DNA from: Geothrix limicola
Lineage (GTDB): Bacteria > Acidobacteriota > Holophagae > Holophagales > Holophagaceae
Length of the DNA stretch: 64,000 bases
NCBI RefSeq assembly: GCF_030268085.1
Contig: NZ_BSDE01000003.1
Span: forward strand, 620,001-684,000
Direction: 5' to 3'
The notes below the pieces were generated by a model. It was not told where the DNA came from. It saw only the letters and a list, made by a program, of their open reading frames with translations, and made no database searches. A program made the position numbers and the translations under genes. How positions within the stretch are numbered: position 1 is the first letter of the stretch; each line of letters starts with the position of its first letter. This document shows, one piece after another, positions 15,296-22,494 of this stretch.

Positions 15296-16753
15296 CTACT
15301 TGTTCTCGCTTTCGTTCACCTTTGCGATTTTCTTGGCCAGGAGCTTCTTGAGCTCGAGGTTCGATTGACGGGCGATCATGATGCGCTGGGCCTGAGGCGA
15401 CCCGGCGCCGTGCATGGATTCCGTGCGGTAGCCCACGGCCGCCGTTCCCAACGTGAGGTTCTCGATGAGCCGCAGGACGCGCATGCGGTTCGCGGTGCCC
15501 ACGCCCGCGACACCCTTGAGATACTTCTTCACGAAGGGGCCCACCTTCTTGTCGCGGTAGTCCGCCTCGGAGGGCATGGTCACCATGATGCCGCCGGCGA
15601 TGTCCTCGGCGAGGCGGGCGATCTCGTAGGGGAAGCGCGTGACGTTCTGCTTGCAGACGTTCGCCAGCAGGTTGTCGATCTGGTAGTTGCCGGCCTTGGT
15701 CTTGCAACCCTCGGCGGAGCAGGCGATGCCGCAGGCATAAAGGGTCTCGTTGAGATGGGTCATCTCGATGAGCTTGTCCTTGATGTGGTTCGCCTTCGCC
15801 GCGCCGTTGTAGTCCGCGGCCAGGGCGGCGGCGCCGATGAGCACGTCACCCACACCCGTCTTGCAGCCGCCGTAGGACTGCCGATGGTAGCCCGCGAAGC
15901 GCTCCACCATCATCCCGGCGAACTCCCACTCCTTGCAGAGGAAGACGCGGTTCCAGGGCACGAAGACATCCTCGAAGATCACCAGCGCCTCATGGCCGCC
16001 GAACTCGGAGTTGCCCACATCGATGTCGGCGCCTTCTTCCATCTTGCGCGTATCGCAGGATTGGCGGCCGTAGATCATGAAGACGCCTTCGGCATCCGAG
16101 GGCACGGCGAAGGACACGGCGTAGGCCTTGTCCTCTTCCTTCATGGCCTGGGTGGGCATGATGAGGTGTTCGTGGGAATTCAGGGCGCCGGTTTGGTGGG
16201 CCTTGGCGCCGCGCACGACGATGCCGTCGGCACGCTCCTCCACGATGTGGAGGTACATGTCCGGGTCCTCCTGCTTGGAGGGAGCGAGAGACCGATCACC
16301 CTTGGGATCGGTCATGGCGCCGTCCACCGTCAGGTCGTTCTCCTGGACGAACTTCATGTATTCCGTGAAGCGCTTGTGGTACTCGGTGCCGCACTTGGCG
16401 TCGATCTCGAAGGTGGTGGAGAAGATGGCGTTGAATGCATCCATGCCCACGCAGCGCTGGAAGCAGGAGGCCGTCTTCTGGCCCAGCAGGCGCTGCATCT
16501 TCACCTTCTTCACCAGGTCTTCGGTGCTCTGGTGCAGGTGGCAGAAGCGGTTCACGGTCTTGCCCGTGAGGTGCGACGTCGCCGTCATCAGGTCCTTGTG
16601 CTCTTCCTGCTCGGCCAGCTCGTAGGTCATGGCCACGGAGTTCAGGGAGGGGCGGATCATGGGGTGGTCGACCGGGTTCTCGATCAGCTCGCCGAAGAGG
16701 TAAACCTTCAGGTTCAGCTTGCGGATGCTTGCGATGTATTGGTCTTTGTTCAT
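15296..16753 (-). CDS. abfD: 4-hydroxybutyryl-CoA dehydratase / vinylacetyl-CoA isomerase
   Basis: 485 residues from ATG at 16753. It is in the 4-hydroxyphenylacetate 3-hydroxylase family, but with the dehydratase-specific [4Fe-4S] ligands: Cys97 and Cys101 (SCFQRC), His290 and Cys297 (GYHRQSYGGC). These sit at a constant -2 offset from Cys99, Cys103, His292 and Cys299 of the C. aminobutyricum enzyme, so the cluster site is intact. FAD contacts such as TDPKGDRSLAP and GALNSHEHLIMP are also recognisable. It dehydrates 4-hydroxybutyryl-CoA to crotonyl-CoA; the enzyme is oxygen-sensitive, implying an anaerobic niche. First gene of the operon, controlled by the promoter/operator upstream. Confidence 0.95.
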   Translation of the reverse strand: MNKDQYIASIRKLNLKVYLFGELIENPVDHPMIRPSLNSVAMTYELAEQEEHKDLMTATSHLTGKTVNRFCHLHQSTEDLVKKVKMQRLLGQKTASCFQRCVGMDAFNAIFSTTFEIDAKCGTEYHKRFTEYMKFVQENDLTVDGAMTDPKGDRSLAPSKQEDPDMYLHIVEERADGIVVRGAKAHQTGALNSHEHLIMPTQAMKEEDKAYAVSFAVPSDAEGVFMIYGRQSCDTRKMEEGADIDVGNSEFGGHEALVIFEDVFVPWNRVFLCKEWEFAGMMVERFAGYHRQSYGGCKTGVGDVLIGAAALAADYNGAAKANHIKDKLIEMTHLNETLYACGIACSAEGCKTKAGNYQIDNLLANVCKQNVTRFPYEIARLAEDIAGGIMVTMPSEADYRDKKVGPFVKKYLKGVAGVGTANRMRVLRLIENLTLGTAAVGYRTESMHGAGSPQAQRIMIARQSNLELKKLLAKKIAKVNESENK

Positions 16754-16882
16754 GTCAGCACCACGTGAAAGGGCCGGATTTTTCAATGAAAGACAATGCA
16801 GACCGCTCCTCACCGGGCCTCATCTGCGCCCGGCTTGCCTTCCATGCTTCTTCAATCCGGCGTTGATGGATCGAGAAGACAA

Positions 16883-16908
16883 ATCGGTAAATCATTACCG
16901 ATCGGTAA
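16883..16908. promoter_or_regulatory. Overlapping palindromic operators of the abfD operon
   Basis: A perfect 14-bp palindrome, TTACCGATCGGTAA (16895-16908), overlaps a second inverted repeat, ATCGGTAA-ATCA-TTACCGAT (16883-16902). Read on the minus strand, the palindrome starts immediately after the -10 hexamer, so a bound protein would cover the transcription start. The symmetry and length suggest a TetR-family repressor, as is common for acyl-CoA metabolism. No regulator gene is adjacent. Confidence 0.7.
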
Positions 16909-16939
16909 AGTATAAGAACCAGGCCTCGCGGTGCGTCAA
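16909..16939 (-). promoter_or_regulatory. abfD: Predicted promoter of the abfD-etfA operon
   Basis: On the minus strand TTGACG (16939-16934) lies 19 nt before TATACT (16914-16909), giving good hexamers with slightly long spacing. The palindromic operator follows directly. Transcription would start about 155 nt upstream of the abfD ATG. Confidence 0.6.
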
Positions 16940-17191
16940 CGAAATTCGTCTCCATCGCGAAGGTGGAAATTCTGAATTCCTGTTCCTGTAGCTAATTCAG
17001 AACCCAGTGATGGCGGGCCTTTCGAGGTTCACGGATCGGATTTTCGGAGGTTGTTATCCCGAATTGGTTGTGTCGAAGATCACCGTAGATTACCAATCCA
17101 TCGTGAATGAAGGTATCGGGGCGGCGCATCGTGGATGGCCTTGGATACCCGCATCAGGGCTCGATGTGGCCCATTTTGTGGGGTGCCCGGT

Positions 17192-17746
17192 CTACTCCGC
17201 CTTCACGGCGAAGGGCTTGAACCCAGCCTTCTTCAGCTTCTCGGCGGTCTTGTCCACGGCCGCGCGATCGGCGGACTTGGCCAGGCGCACCTTGAGCTGG
17301 CCCTTCTCCTTCGTCGTCGTCGTGGCGAAGCCCGCGGCCTTGGCCTTCTCGGCGGTCTTCTTGGCTTCGGCGGCATCGGCGGTGGAGAGCAGCTGCAGGG
17401 TCCAGGCCTCGGTCTGAGTGGATTTGTCGGCGGGCTTGTCGGTGGCCTTGGTCTCGGGCTTCGCCTCGGACTTGGGCTCTTCCTTGGGCGCGGTGGCGTC
17501 GACCTTGGGGGTGGGCACGAGCTTGTCGGGGCCGTCGCCTTCGAAGATCTTGAGCTGGTCCACCAGGGGTTCGGGCAGCTCCTTCAATTCGTCTTCCACG
17601 CCCTTCTGCACGGGCCGGCGCAGGGCCGCGCTCTGCTTGCCCACCTGCACGCCCAGCACGAAGGCGAGGGTGAGCAGGCCCACGCCCACGCCTGCCACCC
17701 ACAGGATGGACTGGCTGCCGATGCTGATCTGGTCGCGCTGGCTCAC
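17192..17746 (-). CDS. Membrane-anchored SPOR-domain protein
   Basis: 184 residues from GTG at 17746, chosen because AGGAGGT sits five bases upstream. Residues 10-35 form one transmembrane helix (SILWVAGVGVGLLTLAFVLG) after a short cytoplasmic start. A Lys/Pro/Glu/Thr-rich periplasmic linker (about 85-120) follows, then a C-terminal region of about 70 residues (AWTLQLLSTADAAEAKKTAEK onward) with the pattern of a SPOR domain, which binds denuded peptidoglycan at division sites. It sits at the end of the ACP/ketosynthase cassette, separated from it only by a 25-codon mini-ORF. Whether it is functionally linked to the cassette or only co-transcribed is unclear. Confidence 0.75.
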   Translation of the reverse strand: MSQRDQISIGSQSILWVAGVGVGLLTLAFVLGVQVGKQSAALRRPVQKGVEDELKELPEPLVDQLKIFEGDGPDKLVPTPKVDATAPKEEPKSEAKPETKATDKPADKSTQTEAWTLQLLSTADAAEAKKTAEKAKAAGFATTTTKEKGQLKVRLAKSADRAAVDKTAEKLKKAGFKPFAVKAE

Positions 17747-17820
17747 GCGGCACCTCCTGTGCCGCGCCCTTCGGGCTTCGGCTGCGCCAAAGTGGCACTT
17801 CGCTCCTGCTTCATGCTCAT
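17743..17820 (-). CDS. 25-codon mini-ORF bridging dead ketosynthase and SPOR genes
   Basis: ATG at 17820 overlaps the ketosynthase-like stop (ATGA), and its own TGA overlaps the GTG of the SPOR gene, so it is joined by 4-nt overlaps on both sides. The peptide starts MSMKQERSATLAQPKPEG and has no domain. The first 23 nt resemble (20 of 23) a stretch downstream of nuoD, so this may be a dispersed repeat that happens to be open. Translation is possible but unproven. Confidence 0.35.
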   Translation of the reverse strand: MSMKQERSATLAQPKPEGRGTGGAA

Positions 17821-18923
17821 GACCGCTCCAGCCTAACGCCTTCGAGCAGGGCCGCGAACTGGCTGCCGCTGCTGGCGGGGGCGGTGACGAGGACGCTGGA
17901 GGCGGGTTCGAGCAGGGCCGCCGCAAGCAGCTGGGCCCCGGAGCCGCCGAACTCGCCCCAGAGGCCCTTGGGATGCAGGGCCGCGGGCCAGCGGGGATGG
18001 ACTTCGGCGAGGCGCGATTCGAGCGTGTCGAGGCGGGCCAGGCCGTTGGCGCCGCCGATGCGGCGATCCACTTCGAACTCGCCGAGGTCCGAGATGGCGG
18101 CCTGGAGGGCCTGGATCCGTTGGGTCTCGGTGGACTCGCTGGCGGATCGGGAGACCAGGGCGCGGAGCCGGGCCCGGGGTTTGACGCTGCGGGCCTCGGC
18201 CCGGGCGCGGGTCTCCAGCAGGAAGGCCTGGGCGCCTTCGCCGGGCAGGAAGCCGCCCCCCGAGCCCACTTCGGGATCGCCGTGCCGCGCCAGCAGGCGG
18301 GCGCCCCCGCAGACGTCGAGCAGGAGCGGGAAGAGGCCGTCGGTGCCGAGCACGAGGGCCGCGTCCGCCAGTCCGGCGCGGAGCCAGCGGCTGGCCTGCT
18401 CCAGGGCGGCGAAGGCGGCGTTCTCCCGATCGACGAAGGTGGCCGCGGGCCCCTTCAATCCGAAGGCCAGGGCCAGGTGGCCGCTGGCGGCGTTGGCGAC
18501 GCAGTTGGGGAAGACGAGGGGCGAGGCGCCCTCGGGGCCGCGCTGGAGGTAGGGGCGCATGAAGGCTTCGCTGGCCTCGCTGCCTCCCGTGAGGGTGCCC
18601 ACCGCCACGGCGATGCGCGCTCCCGCCTCCGCGCTGAACCTGGGATCGAGCCCCGCATCCTGGAAGGCCTGGTGGGCGGCGACCCAGGCGAAGCGCGAGG
18701 GGCGGTCCAGGCGCCGCAGTTGCATGGGCGGAATGATGCCCGCCGGGTTGAAGGCGCTGCAGGCCGCGCCGCGGCCCCGGCCCAAGGATTCGGGCAGGTC
18801 CGCGAAGCAGGATGCGCCCGATCGAAGGCTGGCCTGCGCCGCGTCGAAGCCGTCGCCGCAGGGAAGCACCAGGCCCAGGCCCGTGATGACGAGGTCGGCG
18901 GGCGACACACTCATCGCATTCAT
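17817..18923 (-). CDS. Ketosynthase-like protein lacking catalytic residues (chain-length-factor type)
   Basis: 368 residues from ATG at 18923 (a second Met three codons later is also possible). The fold matches beta-ketoacyl-ACP synthase: ITGLGLVLPCGDG at the start and NAASGHLALAFGLKGPAATF before the active-site loop. Aligned to the neighbouring active ketosynthase by the shared GP..T and QA positions, the nucleophile Cys is Glu167 (VDRENAA). The HGTGT-type His is absent, and the second His position is Glu in KGLWGEFGG. It therefore cannot condense and probably pairs with the adjacent ketosynthase, as chain-length factors do in type II polyketide, aryl-polyene and related systems. Starts overlap upstream stops by 4 nt. 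Confidence 0.8.
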   Translation of the reverse strand: MNAMSVSPADLVITGLGLVLPCGDGFDAAQASLRSGASCFADLPESLGRGRGAACSAFNPAGIIPPMQLRRLDRPSRFAWVAAHQAFQDAGLDPRFSAEAGARIAVAVGTLTGGSEASEAFMRPYLQRGPEGASPLVFPNCVANAASGHLALAFGLKGPAATFVDRENAAFAALEQASRWLRAGLADAALVLGTDGLFPLLLDVCGGARLLARHGDPEVGSGGGFLPGEGAQAFLLETRARAEARSVKPRARLRALVSRSASESTETQRIQALQAAISDLGEFEVDRRIGGANGLARLDTLESRLAEVHPRWPAALHPKGLWGEFGGSGAQLLAAALLEPASSVLVTAPASSGSQFAALLEGVRLERS

Positions 18924-20119
18924 CGCCCCTCCCAGCGCCGGAGTGCCAGCGACACGTTGTTGCCGCCGAAGGCGAACGCGTTCACCAGGGCGGCTCGGAT
19001 CCGGCGCGCCTTCGCCACCTTCGGCGTGCAGTCCAGATCGCAGAGAGGGTCGGGATCCTCCAGGCGCAGGGTGGGGCTCACCACCTGGTCCCGCAGGGCC
19101 AGGATGGCGGCCGCTGCGCCGAAGGCCCCGGCGGCGCCCAGGGTGTGGCCGAACTGGCTCTTGGTGCTGGTCACGGACACGAGGTCGGCGGCCGCGCCCA
19201 GGGCCCGGCGGATGGCCAGGCATTCGGCGCCGTCGTTGGCGGGGGTGGCGGTGGCGTGGGCCGAGACGAGATCCACTTCGGAGGCGTCGAGGCCGCCGGT
19301 GCGGAGGGCCATGGCCATGGCGCGGGCGGCGCCTTCGCCTTCGGGGTGGGGCGCGGTGGGGTGGTGCGCGTCCATGCTGGCGCCATAGCCCAGCACCTCG
19401 GCGTAGATGTCGGCGCCCCGGGCCAGGGCGGCGTCGAGGGGTTCCAGGAGCATCTGCACGGCGCCCTCGCCCAGGTTCAGGCCCGCGCGGTCGCGGCTGA
19501 AGGGGCGGCATTTCTGAGGATCCACGGCCTTGAGGCAGGAGAAGCCGCCGTAGGTCGTGCGGCAGAGGCTTTCAGCCCCGCCCGCGAGGGCCAGGTCCAG
19601 TTCGCCGAGGGCCAGCCGCTCCCAGGCCTGGCCCATGGCCAGCAGGCTCGACGAGCAGGCGTTCATGATCGTGCCGCGGGGGCCCGTGGCACCCAGGCGC
19701 CGGGCCAGGGCATCGGTGACGGTGGCGGGGCTCTGGTAGGCGGACTCGGCGGCGCGGCTCCGCCGGTCCGCGAGGCGTTCGGCGAGGAAGGCCTCGGCTA
19801 CGGGCAGGCCGCTGGTGCCCGCGCCCTGGAAGACGCCGATGCGGGCGGGATCCCCGCCGGGCCGGTGCCCATCGAGCGCCTCTTCGAGGGCCTTCAGGGC
19901 CATGACTTCGCAAAGGGTCTGGTGTCGGGCGGGTTCGAGGGCCACCTGGCCGGCGATCTGGGCGGGCTCCAGGGGCAGGGAGAGCCGCGTGAGGGGGCCC
20001 AGTCCGTCGCGGCCTTCGAGCATGGCGGCCCAGGTGCCTTCGCGATCCAGGGCCAGGGAGGACACGAGGCCGAGGCCCGTGACGACGACGCGTTGGGGTG
20101 CGCGGTGCGGGGACGTCAT
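18920..20119 (-). CDS. Active beta-ketoacyl-ACP synthase (FabF-like KS)
   Basis: 399 residues with an intact Cys-His-His triad: Cys155 in MNACSSSL, His288 in SAHATATPAND and His325 in STKSQFGHTLGAAG, with Lys320. It catalyses decarboxylative condensation of malonyl-ACP with an acyl-ACP. Because it is directly coupled (ATGA overlaps) to a FabZ-like dehydratase upstream and a dead KS-like partner downstream, it probably serves a dedicated lipid or polyketide-like product, not housekeeping fatty acid synthesis. No ketoreductase, malonyltransferase or thioesterase is in the cluster, so those steps must come from elsewhere. Confidence 0.88.
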   Translation of the reverse strand: MTSPHRAPQRVVVTGLGLVSSLALDREGTWAAMLEGRDGLGPLTRLSLPLEPAQIAGQVALEPARHQTLCEVMALKALEEALDGHRPGGDPARIGVFQGAGTSGLPVAEAFLAERLADRRSRAAESAYQSPATVTDALARRLGATGPRGTIMNACSSSLLAMGQAWERLALGELDLALAGGAESLCRTTYGGFSCLKAVDPQKCRPFSRDRAGLNLGEGAVQMLLEPLDAALARGADIYAEVLGYGASMDAHHPTAPHPEGEGAARAMAMALRTGGLDASEVDLVSAHATATPANDGAECLAIRRALGAAADLVSVTSTKSQFGHTLGAAGAFGAAAAILALRDQVVSPTLRLEDPDPLCDLDCTPKVAKARRIRAALVNAFAFGGNNVSLALRRWEGR

Positions 20120-20523
20120 AGGCGCTTGACCAGGAGGGCGGCGGTGCAGAGCTCGTGGCCCTCGCAGCTCACGGTGCCGCGGACCTTCATGAGCCCCGCG
20201 AAGGCGCCTTCGGCCTGGACCTCCAGGCGCAGCCGGTCGCCGGGCAGGGCGGGGGCCTTGAAGCGGGCGTCCTGCACCCCGGCCAGGAAGATGGCGGCGC
20301 CGTGCAGGGATTCGGATTCCAGGAAGCCTCCGGCCTGGGCGAGCATCTCCAGCAGCAGCACGCCCGGCACGAGGGGGCGGCCCTCGAAATGGCCCTGCAG
20401 GTAGGGTTCGCCGTTCGTGACGAGCTTTTCGGCCACCACGCGCCGGCCGGGCTCCCGTTCGAGAATCCGGTCCACCAGCAGGAAGGGGTAGCGGTGCGGC
20501 AGGTGGGCCGGGATGTCCGTCAT
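20116..20523 (-). CDS. FabZ-like 3-hydroxyacyl-ACP dehydratase
   Basis: 135 residues, a single hot-dog domain. LPHRYPFLLVDRI at the N-terminus and the catalytic pair His45 (GHFEGRP) and Glu59 (GVLLLEMLAQAGG) have the 14-residue spacing of FabZ. It removes water from 3-hydroxyacyl-ACP to give trans-2-enoyl-ACP. The gene begins 8 nt after the ACP stop, and its own stop overlaps the KS start. A second FabZ elsewhere would be expected for normal fatty acid synthesis; this copy probably belongs to the cassette. FabA-type isomerase activity is not suggested by the motif. Confidence 0.88.
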   Translation of the reverse strand: MTDIPAHLPHRYPFLLVDRILEREPGRRVVAEKLVTNGEPYLQGHFEGRPLVPGVLLLEMLAQAGGFLESESLHGAAIFLAGVQDARFKAPALPGDRLRLEVQAEGAFAGLMKVRGTVSCEGHELCTAALLVKRL

Positions 20524-20531
20524 GTCGGGGC

Positions 20532-20789
20532 CTAGGCCTTGTTCTGCTCGGCGATGAAGTCCGTGAGGGCCTGCACGGACCGGAAGGCCTTGAGGCCCGC
20601 GGCCTCGTCCTCGATCTTCACGCCGAAGACCTGCTCGATGCCCAGCACGAGCTCCAGGGCGTCGATGGAATCCAGGCCCAGGCCCTCGCCGAAGAGGGGG
20701 GCGGCGTCGTCGATCTGGTCGGGCGTCATGCCCTCGAGCTTCAACCGCTCGATGATCATCTCTTTGACGCGCAGCTTGAGGTCGCTCAT
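20532..20789 (-). CDS. Acyl carrier protein of the KS cassette
   Basis: 85 residues, acidic and helical, with the phosphopantetheine attachment Ser41 in GLGLDSIDALEL. It is the first gene of the minus-strand cassette ACP-FabZ-KS-deadKS-(mini-ORF)-SPOR. The motif DSID instead of the housekeeping DSLD/DSLDTVE and the N-terminal RVKEMIIERLKLEG fit a specialised ACP. It would carry the growing acyl chain between the cassette enzymes. Its promoter must lie in the 174-bp divergent gap shared with nuoA. Confidence 0.9.
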   Translation of the reverse strand: MSDLKLRVKEMIIERLKLEGMTPDQIDDAAPLFGEGLGLDSIDALELVLGIEQVFGVKIEDEAAGLKAFRSVQALTDFIAEQNKA

Positions 20790-20832
20790 GGGAATCCCGG
20801 CAGAATGGGTGAAGGGGTCTCCCTAGATCCTA

Positions 20833-20850
20833 GCCGACGCCTGCGTCGGC
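20833..20850. repeat. Hairpin in the ACP/nuoA divergent gap
   Basis: GCCGACG and CGTCGGC (20833-20839, 20844-20850) form a perfect 7-bp stem with a CCTG loop. It could be an operator or a 5' UTR hairpin for the ACP transcript. Nothing else recognisable is in this gap. Confidence 0.4.
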
Positions 20851-20963
20851 CGGAGATTCTATCCTGGGTGCGGCCCCCAGGGTCCTTGTGATCTTCACAT
20901 GAGCACCGCCTCGGCAAAGGGCGCTAAGCTTGTTCTTCGCGGAATCCTCCGCCCGAGAGCGCC

Positions 20964-21344
20964 ATGGCCCATCCCGCATCGCCCTTTTTGTCGGTCCTGA
21001 TCCTGTTGTTGGTCGCCGCCGTGACGGCGGTCGCGATCCTCGTGCTGTCGGGCTGGGTGCTGCCCATGCTCAAGCCGAACAACCCGAAGGAAGCCAAGCT
21101 GCGGGTCTACGAGTGCGGCGTGCCGCCCCTCCAGACCGGCGCCCGGCACAAGTACTCGGTGAAGTTCTACCTGACCGCCATGCTCTTCATCCTGTTCGAC
21201 GTGGAAGCCGCCTTCCTGCTGCCCTGGGCCGTGAACTTCAAGCACGCGCTCTGGACCTTCGGCGCCATGCTGAGCTTCATGGGCACCCTGCTGGTGGGCT
21301 TCATCTACGCCTGGGGCAAGGGCGCCTTCGAGTGGGAGCGCTGA
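20964..21344 (+). CDS. nuoA: NADH-quinone oxidoreductase subunit A
   Basis: 126 residues with three transmembrane helices (about residues 8-31, 70-90 and 95-115). The conserved loop between helices 1 and 2, [21 protein letters not shown], is the NuoA/ND3 signature, including the Cys of the redox-sensitive loop. It is a membrane-arm subunit near the quinone site. First gene of the nuoABCD block; the nuoB start follows its stop after a single base. Confidence 0.96.
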   Translation: MAHPASPFLSVLILLLVAAVTAVAILVLSGWVLPMLKPNNPKEAKLRVYECGVPPLQTGARHKYSVKFYLTAMLFILFDVEAAFLLPWAVNFKHALWTFGAMLSFMGTLLVGFIYAWGKGAFEWER

Positions 21345-21345
21345 G

Positions 21346-21954
21346 ATGGCCGAAATGAACATCAACGACGCCGTGATGACCACCCGCCTGGATGCGGTGG
21401 TCAACTGGGGCCGCAAGAACAGCCTCTGGCCCATGCCCTTCGGCGTGGCCTGCTGCGCCATCGAGTTCATGAGCATGATGTCGTCGAAGTACGACCTCAG
21501 CCGTTTCGGCGCCGAGGCCATGCGCTTCAGCCCCCGCCAGAGCGACATGATGCTGATCCTCGGCACCATCACCAACAAGATGGCCCCCGTGCTGCGCACC
21601 ATCTACGCCCAGATGGCCGAGCCCAAGTGGGTGATCAGCGTGGGCGTCTGCGCCAGCTCGGGCGGCATGTACCGCACCTACGCGACGCTGCAGGGCGTGG
21701 ACCGCGTGATTCCCGTGGACGTCTACGTGCCGGGCTGCCCGCCGCGGCCCGAGAGCATCATCTACGGCGTGATGAAGTTGCAGGAGAAGATCGAGAAGGA
21801 ATCCCTCTCCATGCGCAAGGATCACATCGAGCGCTTCTACGAGAGTCTCGCCCGCCAGGACGCGCTGCAGGCGGAGAAGGGCCTCACCAGCCAGCAGACC
21901 ATCCGCGAGATGCTGATGGATGCCGGCGAACGCGGCGTCGGAACCATCTTTTAG
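21346..21954 (+). CDS. nuoB: NADH-quinone oxidoreductase subunit B
   Basis: 202 residues, carrying the N2 [4Fe-4S] cluster that passes electrons to quinone. All four ligands are present: adjacent Cys36-Cys37 (VACCAIEFM), Cys102 ([10 protein letters not shown]) and Cys131 (VPGCPPRPE). A C-terminal extension of about 45 mostly charged residues goes beyond the minimal subunit. It is separated from nuoC by 36 nt that contain a small duplicated GGGCTTC element. Confidence 0.97.
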   Translation: MAEMNINDAVMTTRLDAVVNWGRKNSLWPMPFGVACCAIEFMSMMSSKYDLSRFGAEAMRFSPRQSDMMLILGTITNKMAPVLRTIYAQMAEPKWVISVGVCASSGGMYRTYATLQGVDRVIPVDVYVPGCPPRPESIIYGVMKLQEKIEKESLSMRKDHIERFYESLARQDALQAEKGLTSQQTIREMLMDAGERGVGTIF

Positions 21955-21990
21955 TCGGGCTTCTAGCCGGGCTTCCAGGCAGGACGGACC

Positions 21991-22482
21991 ATGATCATCG
22001 AGCACATCGACACCCAGCTGCCGGCGGCCATCCTGGACCGCCACAGCTTCCGCGGCGACCAGACCATCGTGGTGGCCAAGGAGAACCTCCTGACCCTGGT
22101 GGACCTGCTCCATCACGAGGGCTTCCAGCTGCTGGTGGACATCACGGCCGTGGACTGGCCCGAACGGGAAGGCCAGCGCTTCGACGTCGTCTACCACTGG
22201 CTCAACCTGGCCAGCCAGGAGCGCCTGCGGATGAAGGTGCCCGTGGCCGATGGTGAGGCCGTGCCGAGCCTGGCGGGCCTCTTCAAGACCGCCAACTGGT
22301 TCGAGCGCGAAGTCTTCGACATGTTCGGCATCCGCTTCGACGGGCATCCCGACCTGCGGCGCCTGCTCACCTGGGACGACTTCCAGGGCCACGCCCTGCG
22401 CAAGGACTTCCCTCTCGATGGCGGCGATGTCTTCTGCATGGAAGGCTGCACCGCGCCCTACAACAACGGCGAACGGAACTAG
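21991..22482 (+). CDS. nuoC: NADH-quinone oxidoreductase subunit C
   Basis: 163 residues, peripheral-arm subunit (30-kDa type). It has the family signature ANWFEREVFDMFGIRFDGHPDLRRLLT-like stretch near residues 92-118, including ERE.DMFG and HP.LRR. It ends in a slightly Cys-containing tail (FCMEGC). It is a separate gene here, not fused to nuoD as in E. coli. nuoD follows after a few nucleotides containing AGGAGG. Confidence 0.95.
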   Translation: MIIEHIDTQLPAAILDRHSFRGDQTIVVAKENLLTLVDLLHHEGFQLLVDITAVDWPEREGQRFDVVYHWLNLASQERLRMKVPVADGEAVPSLAGLFKTANWFEREVFDMFGIRFDGHPDLRRLLTWDDFQGHALRKDFPLDGGDVFCMEGCTAPYNNGERN

Positions 22483-22494
22483 GAGGCGATGACC

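Larger units (their letters stand above)
16754..17191. other. 438-bp non-coding gap upstream of abfD
   Basis: The abfD-proximal part holds the operon promoter and operators (16883-16939). The rest, about 16940-17191, is more AT-rich than surrounding genes, and I see no convincing gene, tRNA or structured RNA there. The short plus-strand reading frames have neither ribosome sites nor protein-like composition. Confidence 0.6.

Noticed and set aside
20790-20963. Riboswitch or small RNA gene in the ACP/nuoA gap
   Set aside because: Only one 7-bp hairpin is present; no known RNA family pattern or terminator.
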